Source of the DNA: Rhodamnia argentea
Lineage: Eukaryota; Streptophyta; Magnoliopsida; Myrtales; Myrtaceae
Assembly (NCBI RefSeq): GCF_020921035.1
Contig: NC_063158.1
Coordinates: 8,104,001 to 8,168,000, forward strand
DNA length: 64,000 nucleotides
Reading direction: 5' to 3'
Within the stretch, counting starts at the first letter, position 1. Every line of letters starts with the position of its first letter. The notes under the pieces are model-generated. The model was not told the origin of the DNA, did no database searches, and was given only the letters and a program-made list of their open reading frames with translations. Shown here in pieces: positions 1-12,970 of this stretch. The translations under genes and the position numbers were made by a program.

Positions 1-918
1 TAAGCAAGCATTCTTGCTCCACTGGCTTACAAAGGTTTGATCTTTTCCGACATTTTCGTGTTTCCCTTGCTTTGTTGGGTGCAGTCATGAGTGAGCTTGA
101 GCTACTTCCTCATCTTCATTTTTAAAGTCATCCTTGCTCCTGCTTCTTCTTACATTCGACCTTAATAACAATGTCTATGATCTGATAGTCTTTGACCTGA
201 CTCTGTATCACCCAATCTGAAGCATTGATCTGAGATTTCACGTTTTGGGACGACCCGGTTATGTTCCTGTCATAATGTTATTTGGGACTTGTGGCTTGCA
301 TGTGGCCCTAATTTCTTCAGACTAGAATCTGGGCTTGTGATGGTGCACGTCCCTGATTTTTGGACAAAGTTTTCTCCGCTTTCTAGCATAATTTCTTTTT
401 TCCATCTTTTCATGACCTGAGAAATTTCCCTCTCTCCGCAAAATGATTTTGCATTCGTTTTGGCTTTTCTAAAGGTGGTCATGGGGTCTGTGACGTGCAT
501 ACACACGTGTTTGTGTCATGTCCACATATACATGGATGGATTAGATGACTTATGTTCCTATAGCAGAGAAAACGGCACTGTTCCACGTCCATCGGCAGTT
601 CTGATGGGGGGAAGCATGGTTATTCAATGAAGCAGATGTCTATATCATTTGTGCTATAAAAGTCCAAATGTAAGAGCGGTGGTAAATCAAAAAAAGGAAA
701 TAAATTAAGCAACGCATTTGTTCGTGAACATTTCAAAGCTTTTATTTGCTCTGCTGTAGGAATTTTCCTTAAATTCTCTGTGTTTTCTCTAATGGTAACA
801 TAGGTCCTTGGCAAGCGGTATATCTCCTTTCAGCATAACACTCATGCATTCAACCGGCACTTTCAGACACTTTCGCCATGAAATATATCGCGACTAATAT
901 TTTTCTCTTCTCTGACAG
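1..918 (+). other. intron 1 of the OSCA/CSC1-like gene (5' exon lies outside the window)
   Basis: No coding exon of the channel gene is visible here. The stretch ends in a pyrimidine-rich acceptor (ttctctgacag at 908-918), and the next exon begins with the last base of a glycine codon, as expected from the family. In Arabidopsis OSCA1 proteins, roughly the first 100 residues, including the first membrane segment, precede this point. That exon is therefore expected upstream of base 1. Short open frames in this stretch look like chance. Confidence 0.7.
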
Positions 919-3900
919 CTTAAAGATTTTTGTGCCGATCACAATCATTGCGCTTCTCATTCTTATTCCAGTCAATGTATCAAATGGAACATTATCCTTT
1001 TTGAAGAGAGATCTGGTTATGAGTAACATTGACAAACTCTCTATATCAAATGTCCGTCCTCGATCAGTAAGGTAAACTCATGTTTCTTGTACATAATTAT
1101 AGATATCTGTTGAAGACCCAACTTTGTGCACTCATGCAAAAGATTGTCCCATGTTTTTACTTTCATAGGAGCTAGACAATTGTAGCTGTTCTAATCACCT
1201 AATTTTCATTTGGCTCTCTCTTTCCATCTAGAAGGAGTTCCTTTTGTAAATTTTGCCTGTAGTGTCTTAATGGTGAGCAATTGGGATAACATTTGTGAGA
1301 TCTTTATTTAACATTCTAAGCATCTCAACTATATCTGTTTCAGGTTCTTTGTTCATGTAGGATTGGAGTACCTGTTCACCATATGGACTTGTCTCATGCT
1401 TTACAAGGAATATGACAATGTAGCATCAATGAGGCTTCGTTTTCTGGCTTCACAGGGAAGACGTGTTGAGCAGTTCACTGTGAGTTGACTCTAAGTGCAC
1501 CCACCCTTTTCTTTGTATTTAGTTTTAAATCATACACCATGTAATGATCTGCCTTTGTCATTGTAGTGCTCTACAGTTTTGATATTTCTCTTGCAATATG
1601 GGCTGAAGACTTCAGCTACAATTACATAGCACAAACTTAATCCACATTCCATCGTTAATAATTAAGAGTCTTCTTTGAAGTCTTAAGTTTCAGTCATCTG
1701 CTTCCAAAAGTTCCGAACACCTTTATATCTCATTCATGCACGAGCAGACTGGTAGTCTGTAACCTTGATTTATTGAGCAACTTAAGTTGCCAAACAAAGA
1801 AATGTGAGTGGTTTGGACAACGGAGTACCTAGGCACATAATATAACTGTTTGCTCCTTATTTTGCATGCAACTACAAATTACTTGACTTTAAGTGATCTT
1901 CACTATTCTCTAAGTGATGACGATCTCTTCAAGCAAGAAGACCTTATCATCTATGTATGCTAAACAAGTCAGTTTATCATGTACATTGCACAAACTGATT
2001 TAGCCTTACATGAGGATAATTGGAACTCATATCGCACCATGTTTGAAACAGTTAAAGTTCATTAAGTAGAGATGACCTGATATTCATATAATTTCTTAAA
2101 GCTTGGTTTAAGTAGATTCTTTCTTGAGTTGCCCATCATAGACAACACGGGAATTGATTGGTAGAGGAAAACTGGAATTCCAACTGTGACTTTTCTCACC
2201 CCCGTTTTATTTAATTATTTTCTTTTTGGGAGATGTAATTTGTTCAGGCTTTGTATCTAGCATAAGCAACTATGATGCGGAATATGACTGACTTCTAATT
2301 TCCCGATGGCATTGTTTCTGTCACAAGTCGTCAACAAGATATACTTCCTGGAAGTCCACCATTGGATTGGTCATACGTAATATGAACTAGAACAATCAAC
2401 TGTTGATGCTCCACATAGGATTGGCCTGGTCTATTCTGGAGCTAGCAAGGTTGGACCTTGTCTGTACCATTGACTGCTCTATTGAATGAGCTAGCAACCA
2501 CGGGAAGGACAACATGCCTTTTGCAGTATAACGTGAAAAGTCTTTTTGTGGGGATTTAAGAACTTAAAGAGTTTTCTTTGGGAAGGTTTTGACCTATAAA
2601 AGAGGAGACCCACTGGTAATTTGCTTCAGGCTGCAAGTAAAAGATGCAATTTCATGTATCTTCTCAGTATTGACCTCATCCTTTCATGTATCTTCTCAGT
2701 ATTGACCTCATCCTTTTCATGCTTTGCTACATTAATAAGAAGTACGGCAGATACATAATTTGTGCCTCTAATAACTTGGAAGTCGTGGCAAATCACTTTA
2801 ACTGTTTGTTAAGAAACTACTGTATTGTATCTCCTGCTTATTGTTCGAGTAATTATGTCTATTGTGTTGCTGAAAGAATATTTGAGCTAGAGGCCTGCTC
2901 ACTTATCTTCATTACGTTTGTCTGGGTTAGAATTCAGACATACTGATTACTATTCGTTCACTTAACATATGTCAGCTATATGTTAATATGATTTCCAAAT
3001 GCAGTAATGGTTTTCTTACTGTCTTTCTTCATGTAAGTTGCTTCACCGTTCGCATGCTCAAACCATGTCTCAATGTTCTCATGATCTGTCAATTACCTTT
3101 CATCTCATCAAAGCTATGGACATCTTACTAAAGACAGATCAGGTGTAAATGAGAATGTCATGGAGTTGTCAAAGTTGAGAAGGCTTTGACCAATCTGACG
3201 CAGAAAATAGTACTTAAAACATTAATGGCATTTTGTTAATTGTTTCTCGTGAGGATATGCATAATTTGGAGGTCTGAGCTGGTATAGTTCTTGATATAAT
3301 GGAACTTTACTTGCGTAAATTTCATGATCTAGTAATCTTTGCCACAGTTCTGCTATTTGAAAGACTTCTGTTAAACCATACTTTTTTGCAGGTAGTAGTT
3401 CGAAATGTGCCTCGTGTTCCTCGCCAGTCAATATCAGATACTGTTGGCCATTTCTTTCGAACTAACCACCCTGAGCACTATCTTTGTCACCAAGTAATAA
3501 TTTATTTTCTTGATGGTTCTGTCTATGTTGTTTGTTGACAATTTTTTTAAGCATTTATCTTATAAGTCATGGGCATGCCTCCATGGGTACAGTTGTCTCT
3601 TTCTATCTTGAGGTCTTTTCTTCTGTCTGGAGTGATGACCTTTTTGTGTTTTGCTAAACTCCAGGGAGTGTACAATGCCAATAAATTTGCTAAACTTGTG
3701 AGAAAGAGAGACAGTCTTCAGAATTGGCTCGACTATAATCAGCTCAAATTTGAAAGGCATCTGGAGAAGAGACCAACTAAAAAGGTAAATCGTAGTTCTT
3801 CAAAAATAATCTTCCTAGTGTGTTTGTATTGGGTTCTTATCACACACACATGTATTAGCTTTGCAGTTATATGAATGAAAACTTCTCGATAGTTAGAGCT

Positions 3901-6900
3901 TGTAAACTAGATAGTCTTACTCCTTAATTTGCAGAAAGGTTTTTGTGGGCTTTGGGGTGAGCAAGTAGATTCAGTTGACTACTACAAGCAGCAGATAAAA
4001 GACCTCGAGAAAAGAGTAAGTGATATGTACATTTTGTTTATGTGTATATTTTCGTTCCTTAATCAATGTTTCCCTCTTCATTCATAACCAGTGACTTTCT
4101 GTACCCTTGCATTTTAACACTTGGCTGCTTTGACATTGTATATCAGATGGCCATAGTGCGGCAGAAAGTTATTAAAGATCCGAAATCTATCCTGCCAGTG
4201 GCCTTTGTGTCCTTCAATTCGCGTTGGGGTGCTGCGGTTTGTGCGCAGACACAGCAAAGCAAGAATCCAACCCTATGGTTGACCAACTGGGCCCCCGAAC
4301 CTCGTGATGTTTACTGGAAGAACTTAGCCATACCATTCTTTTCACTGAGCATTCGGAGACTTGTGATATCCTTGGTAGTCTTTGCTCTGGTGTTCTGTTA
4401 CATGATACCAATTGCTTTTGTCCAATCTCTCGCCAACTTGGAAGGACTTGAAAAAGTTGCTCCTTTCCTCAGGCCAGTGATAGAACTGTAAGTGAAGTAA
4501 CCATGTTCTTCAAATTTCTAATGAAAGGGGAAGGAATAAAATTTTTCTTTGTGGAGGCTCTTGCAAAATGTGTAATTCTTCTTGCTTTACCTTATTCTGA
4601 AGTGTGCATTATATTCCCTTGATAGACTAGTGATATGTCAAGCAAACAACTAGAATTTGATTTCTTATGAACTTCGTATAATATAGAAGTATTAGAGAGA
4701 ATTGTATTTTGCATTTGGAAAAATCTCAAACTTTTGAAGAATTTGATCTCGTTGCTCATGCACTCTGCATCCTTGTGACTCTGGCAAATTGTTTCTGCTT
4801 TGTCATTTTCCGCCATTTTCATTTGCTGTTTAACAGTGTCCTTGCCTGCCATTCCTTGTTGCATATTTGGAGGTTTTGCAACTAATGTATCAAAAATTAA
4901 AAAGTCTATGTAGTTTCTTCACTTGGTTGATATCAGTTCCTTGGTGCTTGAGTCTCCGATTTTCGATTGCCACCGTTGCTTTGGTTTTCTTCACTTCAAT
5001 CTGATGTATTGCATGTATGATGAAACAATCGGAGATTCGGTCATTTTCAGGAGGAGACCAACTCAATATGGTCTCTGGTTCCGTTTCTGTAGCTTACCAT
5101 GAACTCATCGTTATTGCAAATGCAGGAAATTCATCAAGTCATTCCTACAGGGTTTCCTCCCTGGTCTAGCTCTCAAAATCTTTTTGTTCCTTCTTCCTAA
5201 AGTTTTGATGCTAATGTCAAAAATCGAGGGACACATATCATTGTCGATGTTGGAGAGGAGAACAGCATCAAAGTACTACTTTTTCATGTTGGTGAATGTC
5301 TTTCTGGGAAGTATAGTGACTGGAACAGCTTTTGAGCAATTGCGTGCTTTTCTTCATCAAGCACCTGCACAGTACGACTTCTTATCCTTATCAATGGAGG
5401 CTTCTTTTTTTATTCCTGAATTTTGTAGCCAATTTCTCGTTTGATTCACAATTTCCAATTCGATGCCTTCACAGTGAAATGGATGGAGTGGTTAATAATG
5501 TGTATACTCTTCAGCTTATCATGGCTTTTCTATATGGGTTTTTCCCCTGAAGCATATATATTTAGTGTCATCTAACCAAATATACTTTTGTAACGTTGTC
5601 ATAATTGGTATCTTCTGTACAAGTTCTGTAATTTTGATGAGTTGAGTTCACCATTGCGTACCCTCAACATGGTGAATTACTTCACAGCATGCATTCTCCT
5701 TTTCCCCCAGTTCGTGGTCATATTCATGAAACTTCAGTTCCTAGGTAACTCGCTTATGTGTGATATGATTTTTTTGCAGGATTCCTAGAACCATTGGGGT
5801 GTCAATACCTATGAAGGCCACTTTCTTCATCACATACATAATGGTGGACGGATGGGCTGGCATTGCCGGGGAAATTCTTCGTTTGAAGCCCTTAATTATT
5901 TTCCATCTCAAGAATATGTTTTTGGTGAAGACAGAGAGAGACAGGGAGAAGGCGATGCACCCGGGAAGCGTGGATTTTCCAGAGACTCTCCCTAGTCTTC
6001 AACTTTACTTTCTTTTGGGGATCGTTTATGCTGTGGTTACTCCGATTCTCCTGCCGTTCATACTAGTTTTTTTTGCTTTTGCATATCTCGTCTACCGTCA
6101 TCAGGTCAGTTAATTGACTCTATATTTTTTTATGTATAATCTTTTAGTCTTGATGGACCATTTTTATGTGTTGGCGGGGAAGTTCACTTACATCTGATAT
6201 GTCTGGCTTCCTCTGATGGTTAATGTTGGCAGATAATTAATGTCTACAATCAACGTTATGAGAGTGCTGCAGCGTTCTGGCCACACGTTCATAGTCGGAT
6301 AATTGCAGGGTTACTAATATCACAGCTTCTTTTGTTGGGGTTGCTCAGCACTAAAAAAGCCGCGCACTCCACTCCTTTGCTTGTTATCTTACCGATACTT
6401 ACACTGTCCTTTCACAAGTACTGCAAACATCGATTTGAGCCAGCTTTCAGAAAGTATCCACTGGAGGTAAATTTCCATGATTTTCGAACTTCCGTTATGA
6501 ATCCTTGATGCTCATTTATCCAAGCTTGTTAGAGATACTTCTTTCATTGATTATTCAATTAGCATCCCTTGAACATGTTGGGGGTGTTGCATATTCTTGT
6601 GTTTGTAGGGCTTCTTGAGCCAGATCCAAATTGAAAAACCCAAATAAACTATTGCTCCATGGTGATGTGAATAATGTTGCAAACAGAGTAAATAACTTAG
6701 AGAAAGCAGACAATTACTGAAGATCAATATGTTACATTTTAGATTTGCTACGTTCAAGTAAGCTTGTCTTGCAGTGCCTGAAAGTTGCCTACCTAATGTG
6801 GGTTTCTCGTCATTAACAAAAGGGCTTGCCTTTCACTTACTGGCAGTTGTTTCCACAGGCATAACCTAAGAGCCCCAATGATTGTGGCTATCAATGTGCA

Positions 6901-7838
6901 CTTGTAAACCCTTTCCCATCTAGAGTCTTAGGGTCAAAGACATTTATCAACTTTGCCTTTAGTATTCTGAGGATAGAATGTCCACATTCCTCCTATTGGG
7001 TCTTTTGTGTTTTCAGCGCTTATACAATCCTTTTTTTCCTTTTCAATAACACATTATCTTGTAATATTTAGAAATTGACAGTATCCTCCTCACCATGAGC
7101 TGATAGATTTTGTTTACATCGTTAAAATGTAGATTTCACTGTACAAGGGTTTCCTCATCAGAATGGATTAACTTGCACCATAAGATTGCAATATTATCAC
7201 ATTACAGGGGAGGTCAAGTCAACTATAGAAACTCTGATATTATTTATGATGAATGGCTTTTTTCACTAGTGTCGGAAGTACTAGGATTTCAATTGAAAAA
7301 AAAGAAGGGTACTGGGATCACTTGACAAATGACTTGAGGTATTGGACATCAGCCCTCATTCTCAAGGATTAAAGGGGCATTTTGGGATTTGGAGTGGTAT
7401 ATTTCTCATTGCGGTTGTTGTGCTTATTTGTGTCATTGGTTTGCCTAACAGAATGACGAGTCAAATGTTCATGGTTAAAAGTCTGACAATAGGGTACTTG
7501 ACCCAAAACATTTTCCAACAAAAGAAGAAACATGATGCTGAGCTCTTTTCACTTGGCCAACATCCTTCGAGGCCTTCAGCATGGTTATCATGCGTAATTT
7601 ATGCAGATTGTCCTCTCGCTGTCCAAACCTACATCTTTGGCATCTCTAAGAATGTGGTTTTAGCTGTGCTTTTCTCCTTTTCCTGCAGGAAGCCATGGCA
7701 AAAGACCTAGCGGAACGGGAGGCAGAACCGGACCTAAACTTGAAGGCTTACTTAGCCGATGCCTACTTGCACCCGATATTCCAGTCCTCCGAAGCAGAGG
7801 AAGAGGAGTTACTTGAGGTTAAAGTGGACAGACGGTAG
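919..7838 (+). CDS. CSC1-like / OSCA1-clade hyperosmolality-gated cation channel (5' partial, 10 exons seen)
   Basis: Exons: 919-1071, 1344-1479, 3392-3493, 3665-3784, 3935-4015, 4147-4487, 5126-5371, 5780-6104, 6233-6466, 7689-7838 (TAG stop). All borders are GT-AG and the joined frame stays open for 628 residues. Family landmarks in order: LLILIPVNVSNGTL (membrane helix), DKLSISNV, VVVRNVPRVP, NPTLWLTNWAPEPRDVYW (cytosolic domain), the helix pair around VFCYMIPIAFVQSLANLEG, then IPMKATFFITYIMVDGWAG and LLPFILVFFAFAYLVYRHQI of the pore-side helices. OSCA proteins are dimeric plasma- or endomembrane channels opened by membrane tension or hyperosmolality and passing Ca2+. Wording is closest to what I remember of Arabidopsis At1g32090. 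The C-terminal tail after YLHPIF is short (about 20 residues) compared with that protein. The start and first helix are outside the window. Family assignment is firm; the subclade is less sure. Confidence 0.95.
2651..2714. repeat. 32-bp tandem duplication inside OSCA intron
   Basis: A 32-base unit beginning ttcatgtatcttctcagtat occurs twice back to back (2651-2682 and 2683-2714) in the 1.9-kb intron between the second and third exons seen. The two copies look identical, so the duplication is recent. No function is apparent. Confidence 0.85.
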
Positions 7839-9684
7839 TAATCTCATGTTCGGAGTCGTCCTTGGAATGTGAACACTGAGCATAACTCCCTCCTTGTCAT
7901 CCCAGTACATCTATCTCCATGAGACCAAGCTCCTTGTATAATTCCTCTCCACGCAAGGCCAAGAGCTTCCATTGACGGGTTAAACAGATCAAGTCTAACT
8001 GATTGTTTCAAGAAGAACACGACATCAGTTATCATCACTTATTTTGGATGATAGATTGTCGCTCTCTTTTTCTTGTCGCTTGTTTTCTTATTTATTGGTC
8101 CTTCTGTCCCACATATGATGCGAATAGTTTGCAATATTTTCTGGAGATGAATTTACTTTGACTCAGCTTCCTCTTCTTCAGATATTTTCTCTTGGAAACA
8201 GTTAATTTTCTTGGTGAGGTTTGGTAAGGTGATGGTCCACCCTCACTTGTACCTAGAGGCCCTCAGATAAAAATGTAGAAGTGGGGTTAGTCTATAATTA
8301 TCCATGTCGTGAGGACATCAATGCCCTTACAATTTAACACGGTCAGATCGCCAACAGTAAATCTCAGCCATGGCCGATTCACGGCTGAAATTCGAGGCAG
8401 GTGATTCAAATGGTCATATAATCCATGGGCACGATGCCATCTTGGCGGGATAGCGCTTATGTATCTTTTGCTTTGTGCAGTTGGGTCAACTGCACCAAAC
8501 ACGACACAATAGACAAAGACAAAAACACAGTAGAAATATATATTTGAGAGAATGTCCTATCAATAGTGGGTATTGAAAGTTGTCTTCCGCATTCTATAAT
8601 GAATTGGATAGAGAATTGGTCGATTTTCATAAAGAGCCGATCAGTTGATCATCTTCATCCGACGCCTGTTCAAGAAGTACCAGCGTAGGCTTAACCAAGT
8701 AAATATTCTTCTTCTATACATGCCATATTGAAGAAGACTGTCAAAGGACAGCAATAAAGTGGAGGAAGCAAACCCAAAAAGAGGAATTCAGGTTCACAAA
8801 GTAGGTAAGCTCCTCATAATTTCTTTCTAAAATTAGAGTGCATTGTCAATCCAAGAATATTTGATCGTGCGTGCGGTTATTAACCGATAAGCTAGTTCTT
8901 TTCTTCAAAATAGGGGCACTTCTTTGACTATATCAAACCAATGGGGGCACTTTTAAACATATTTCCTTAGGAGGGTACCCCATTTTCAAACGGCCCCGAT
9001 TTGCAAAATCAATTCAATTTAGTCCTTAGCAAATTATGTTTTCTTATCCTAGTGCCCCTATCTTGAAAAAACCGAACCATTGAAAAATATCGTGCCTTAC
9101 TATCTATTGCCTTACTCGTATATGTTTGCAGTCTGATAGAAGCATTGCATTGTTCTGTTCTTTATATTCGCTTCTATCAATGTTTAAATTTTTTTTATCT
9201 TCGAACTATCTTATCAAATTTAATTATAATCACCTATTCAGCCCTCTAAGTATAGCTTTAGCAAACAACATTTTCATTTTTTGGATTCACCATAAAATCG
9301 TGTGTAGGTGTAATTGTAGATTTAGGTGAAATTCGCATTAGATTGAATCGATTAAGGTGAATGCGGAGTCAAAACAACACGAGTGCGGTTCCAAAACAGG
9401 GGATTCTTTCCGTTTTTATGGCAGGCATCAATTAAGAAAGGCCTCCAAATCTTAACCGCCTCCAATGGCTCGCATTTCTTGCACGACAAACCATCCACGG
9501 GATCCACTCCTTGGCTCTGCCCGCTTCTCCATACTTCTGCTTCTTCTCTCTCTTCCTCCTCCGTCGCAAGCCTGCACGCACGCACGCACTGACACAAACA
9601 AACAAACAAACAAACAAACACATTCCTGGCACCTTCTCTGTAATCACAGCATTCCCACGAGCTTGACCAACCAATCCCTCGAAC
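7839..9684. other. 3' UTR of the channel gene, intergenic DNA and 5' leader of the ligase gene
   Basis: The first few hundred bases after the channel stop are probably 3' UTR. From about 8.5 to 9.3 kb the DNA is AT-rich without a recognisable gene. A stretch near 8920-9080 contains repeated phrases of the type gggcacttct and looks like a degraded dispersed repeat. A simple repeat of ACAA units sits at 9594-9621, probably in the leader of the ligase gene. Confidence 0.5.
9594..9621. repeat. (ACAA)n microsatellite
   Basis: About seven ACAA units, preceded by a short run of CGCA units, about 65-90 bases upstream of the ligase start codon and so probably in its 5' UTR. Confidence 0.9.
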
Positions 9685-12600
9685 ATGCAGACCAGCCCAC
9701 GAACGACACACCCTCCTCACTGGTACTCGCCAGTCACCGGAATCTACTGCAGCAAACACCCTCCCGTCGATCTTCCTTCCGACCCAGTAGACGACGTGGC
9801 TTCCTACCTCTTCTCTCGCACCGCTGATGACGGCTCAACCGCCCTCGTCGATTCTTTGTCCGGCTCGTCCGTATCCTACTCGGAGCTCCGCTCTCTCGTC
9901 CAATGCATGGCTTCAGGGATTCGCAGCATGGGCGTCTCGCAGGGCGACGTCGTCCTGCTCCAATTGCCCAACTCCGTCTACTACCCTGTCGTCTTCTTGG
10001 GCGTCCTGTTCGCTGGCGGGGTCGTCACCACCATGAACCCGCTGAGCAGCGTGTCGGAGATCAAGCGACAGATTTCGGATTGCAATGTGCGTCTCGCTTT
10101 CACTTCCTCCGACAACTGCGAGATGTTCAAGGCGTTGGATGTTTCAGCCACTGCTGTGCCAGAGGACGTATGTTATGGTTCGAGAGATTGCGAGTTTGTG
10201 GATTTTCGCATGCTTTTGTCGAGAAAATTTGAATCTTTCCAGAGGCCCATCGTGAAGCAGCAAGATATGGCGGCGATAGTGTACTCATCCGGCACTACGG
10301 GCGTGAGCAAAGGGGTTGTTCTCACACATGGTAATTTCATCGCCATGTGCGAGCTCTTCGTGAGGTTCGAGGCCTCCCAGTACGAGTACCCGAGCTCCGA
10401 GAATGTGTATTTGGCTGTCCTGCCGATGTTTCACATATACGGCATGTCGCTCTTTGTCTTGGGACTGTTGTCGTTGGGGTCTACTGTGGTTGTGATGAGG
10501 AGGTTCGATCCCAACGAGGTGGTCAAGGCCATTGATAGGTATGGAGTCACCCATTTCCCCGTGGTTCCGCCCATATTGACTGCTCTGACCAGGACAGTGA
10601 AGTGTTCCGGTGGAAGTGGCTTGATGAGCTTGAAGCAGGTCTCTTGTGGGGCTGCTGCTCTCAGCAGGAAGACCATTGACGACTTTGTTCGGACTCTTCC
10701 TCATGTTGACTTCATTCAGGTAGGGATGATGAAACTTGCATTTCTCTAATTGTTTTCTCGGTTCTACATCTCTGCCATGCCCAATCAAGCCTACTAGTTT
10801 CTTTTCATTTCTAGGACACGCTGATTTCCCTGCTGGGGCTCTGCAAGAAATAAACTGAAGTTTAGTTTTTTTTTTTTCCTTTTTTTGGGTTTTCTTGGCA
10901 TTCATTTGATCCGCAGACATTAAACAGCAGTTGAAACACTGAAATATGCTGGAAGTCTCGACTTCTTTTACCCTTTTTCCCATCACTTTTTAGATGGAAA
11001 ATTTTAATTCTGAGTTGATTGAATTTGAACTTATTATAGCATCACTTGAGGAGCCGTGTTTGCATGTCGGGGGATCACAAGGATTTCTGCTGTTTAGGCA
11101 TGTCCTGCCATTGATAATGTTGGTTAGCAGGGTTACGGCTTGACTGAGTCAACTGCAGTTGGAACCCGAGGCTTCAATACTGAGAAGTGTCCAAGATATT
11201 CTTCCATTGGACTTTTGGCTCCAAATATGCAAGCCAAGGTATTGGACTGCAAGACGGGATCCTTCTTGCCTCCAGGCAGCGGTGGCGAGCTTTTGTTACG
11301 AGGACCTGCAATCATGAAAGGTAAAATTATCTCTCTCTTTTTCTTTTTTGAATCTCTCATTCAACTCTCAAGCAGGTAGTAAGAAATTTGTTTTGCTAGA
11401 TTTGTTTTAACTTCTGGAGAAGAACCACGTGCGTACTGATGTGCTCGAATTACTTTTGCAACTGTGGTACTGTGTCTGTCTATTAACTGCATAAATCTGT
11501 GAGTATAGGTTGTATATTACCTTCATGCTTAGAGTATTCTTCTAGTGTTTCTTTACTTCTTTCTGGCTTCTGGAGATTCCATAAGTGTGCTAGATTTGTT
11601 GGCCTTTCAGTTAAGAGCTCTTTTCACCTGATTTTCCTGCAAAACAAAGGGTGTGCAGGGTCTGTGTGCTTGTGTTACTTCCCTATTTCCTTTTAAAATA
11701 AGATATTCAAACTGCCCACAGTTTTTCAGGGTACTTGAATAATGTCGATGCAACTAGGTTAATGATCGATGAGGATGGATGGCTACATACTGGAGATATT
11801 GTTCATTTTGATCAGGATGGATTTTTACATATACTCGATCGAGTGAAAGAAATTATAAAATACAAGGGCTTTCAGGTAAAAGCTTTACAGTTAATGTTGA
11901 TGGTTGTCACAGATTTGCTGATATATTGCTTTTCCTGGTGGCTTTTAGAGATAGGTCAGTTCTCTGCATTATGCTGTAAAGGGATGATGGTGCCCCAGTT
12001 TATATCTTCACTTCACCTGATTATATCAAAAGGAGATTATTACAGAACACAAATTCCTAAGAGATTATCAATTGCAATAAGCTCTTACATGGTCTTTGAC
12101 AAATTTTATAATACTAGCTAACTTTGTGTGACATCTTATGCTGCCAACAGATTGCTCCTGCTGATCTCGAGGCTGTATTAATTACCCATCCTGAAATTGT
12201 TGATGTTGCAGTAACAGGGTAAGCGAGACTTCAATGCCCCCACCCTAACTTCCCCCTAAAAAAGTAACCTTGCAAGTTTGGATATGAAAATCGAGGGTAG
12301 AGTCAGTTCCTTCCCAGTGATATAGATTAAGCATCTCAGTTATCTCGCAGCTGAATTGTCTTAATTTTTTGTTTCTGGGAACTAGTATAGTCAAAAAAGA
12401 TCAAAGAACCAATCCATCTTTGCTACGAAATATGTCCGTGACTGGAACGAAGTTTAATCATATGCTGTTTTAGTTGAATTTCTTTAGATGCCTTATTTTT
12501 CTCGTAATGTTGATCTGGTGATGTACCGTTACTTAGTTACTTTGTACCATACAGTGCCCTTGATGAAGAATCGGGTGAGATACCAGTGGCATTCGTGGTC

Positions 12601-12970
12601 AAGAGAATCGGAAGCGATCTTTCTGAGGAAGCTGTCGTGGACTACTTAGCTGCACAGGTTTCATCAAGTTAATTTGATGTCATCCCTCATGCACACATCC
12701 ACAAACTAAACATTTCCCAAGTTCTGTCGCTTATAAAAGATAATAGCAGTATGAAATGATTTTTATAGTGGTAAACATACTTGACCAGGCTTCGTTCGTC
12801 TTTCTTGATGATCAAATGAACTAAGCTTTTCAACATACACATCTTTGTGCTTATAGGTTGCTCCCTACAAGAAAGTGAGAAAGGTAGTTCTTACCAATTC
12901 AATTCCGAAATCAGCTGCTGGAAAGATTCTTCGGAGGGAACTCAAGAAGTTGTTGACTTCTAGATTGTGA
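9685..12970 (+). CDS. 4CLL6: 4-coumarate--CoA ligase-like 6-type acyl-activating enzyme, peroxisomal (6 exons)
   Basis: Exons: 9685-10719, 11131-11320, 11730-11875, 12151-12218, 12555-12657, 12857-12970 (TGA). The joined frame gives 551 residues. It is an ANL adenylating enzyme: P-loop-like AMP motif [11 protein letters not shown] starting at residue 200, adenine-binding GYGLTES at the start of exon 2, the TGD and hinge region ([28 protein letters not shown]), and the catalytic lysine region [13 protein letters not shown] near the end. The last three residues are SRL, a type-1 peroxisomal targeting signal. N-terminal and core wording match Arabidopsis At4g19010, a peroxisomal 4-coumarate--CoA ligase reported to feed side-chain shortening to 4-hydroxybenzoate for ubiquinone. 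The start ATG is the first in frame and fits that homologue. It is convergent with phosphoribulokinase, 1.2 kb away. Substrate is inferred from orthology and was not tested. Confidence 0.95.

Noticed and set aside
9352-9759. Minus-strand open frame of 135 codons over the start of the ligase gene
   Set aside because: It overlaps the ligase leader and first exon on the opposite strand, is rich in Cys/Val from simple repeats, and has no family match. It is a shadow frame.
10285-10986. Minus-strand open frame of 233 codons opposite ligase exon 1
   Set aside because: Antisense to a well-supported exon and extending into an intron. No conserved domain seen.
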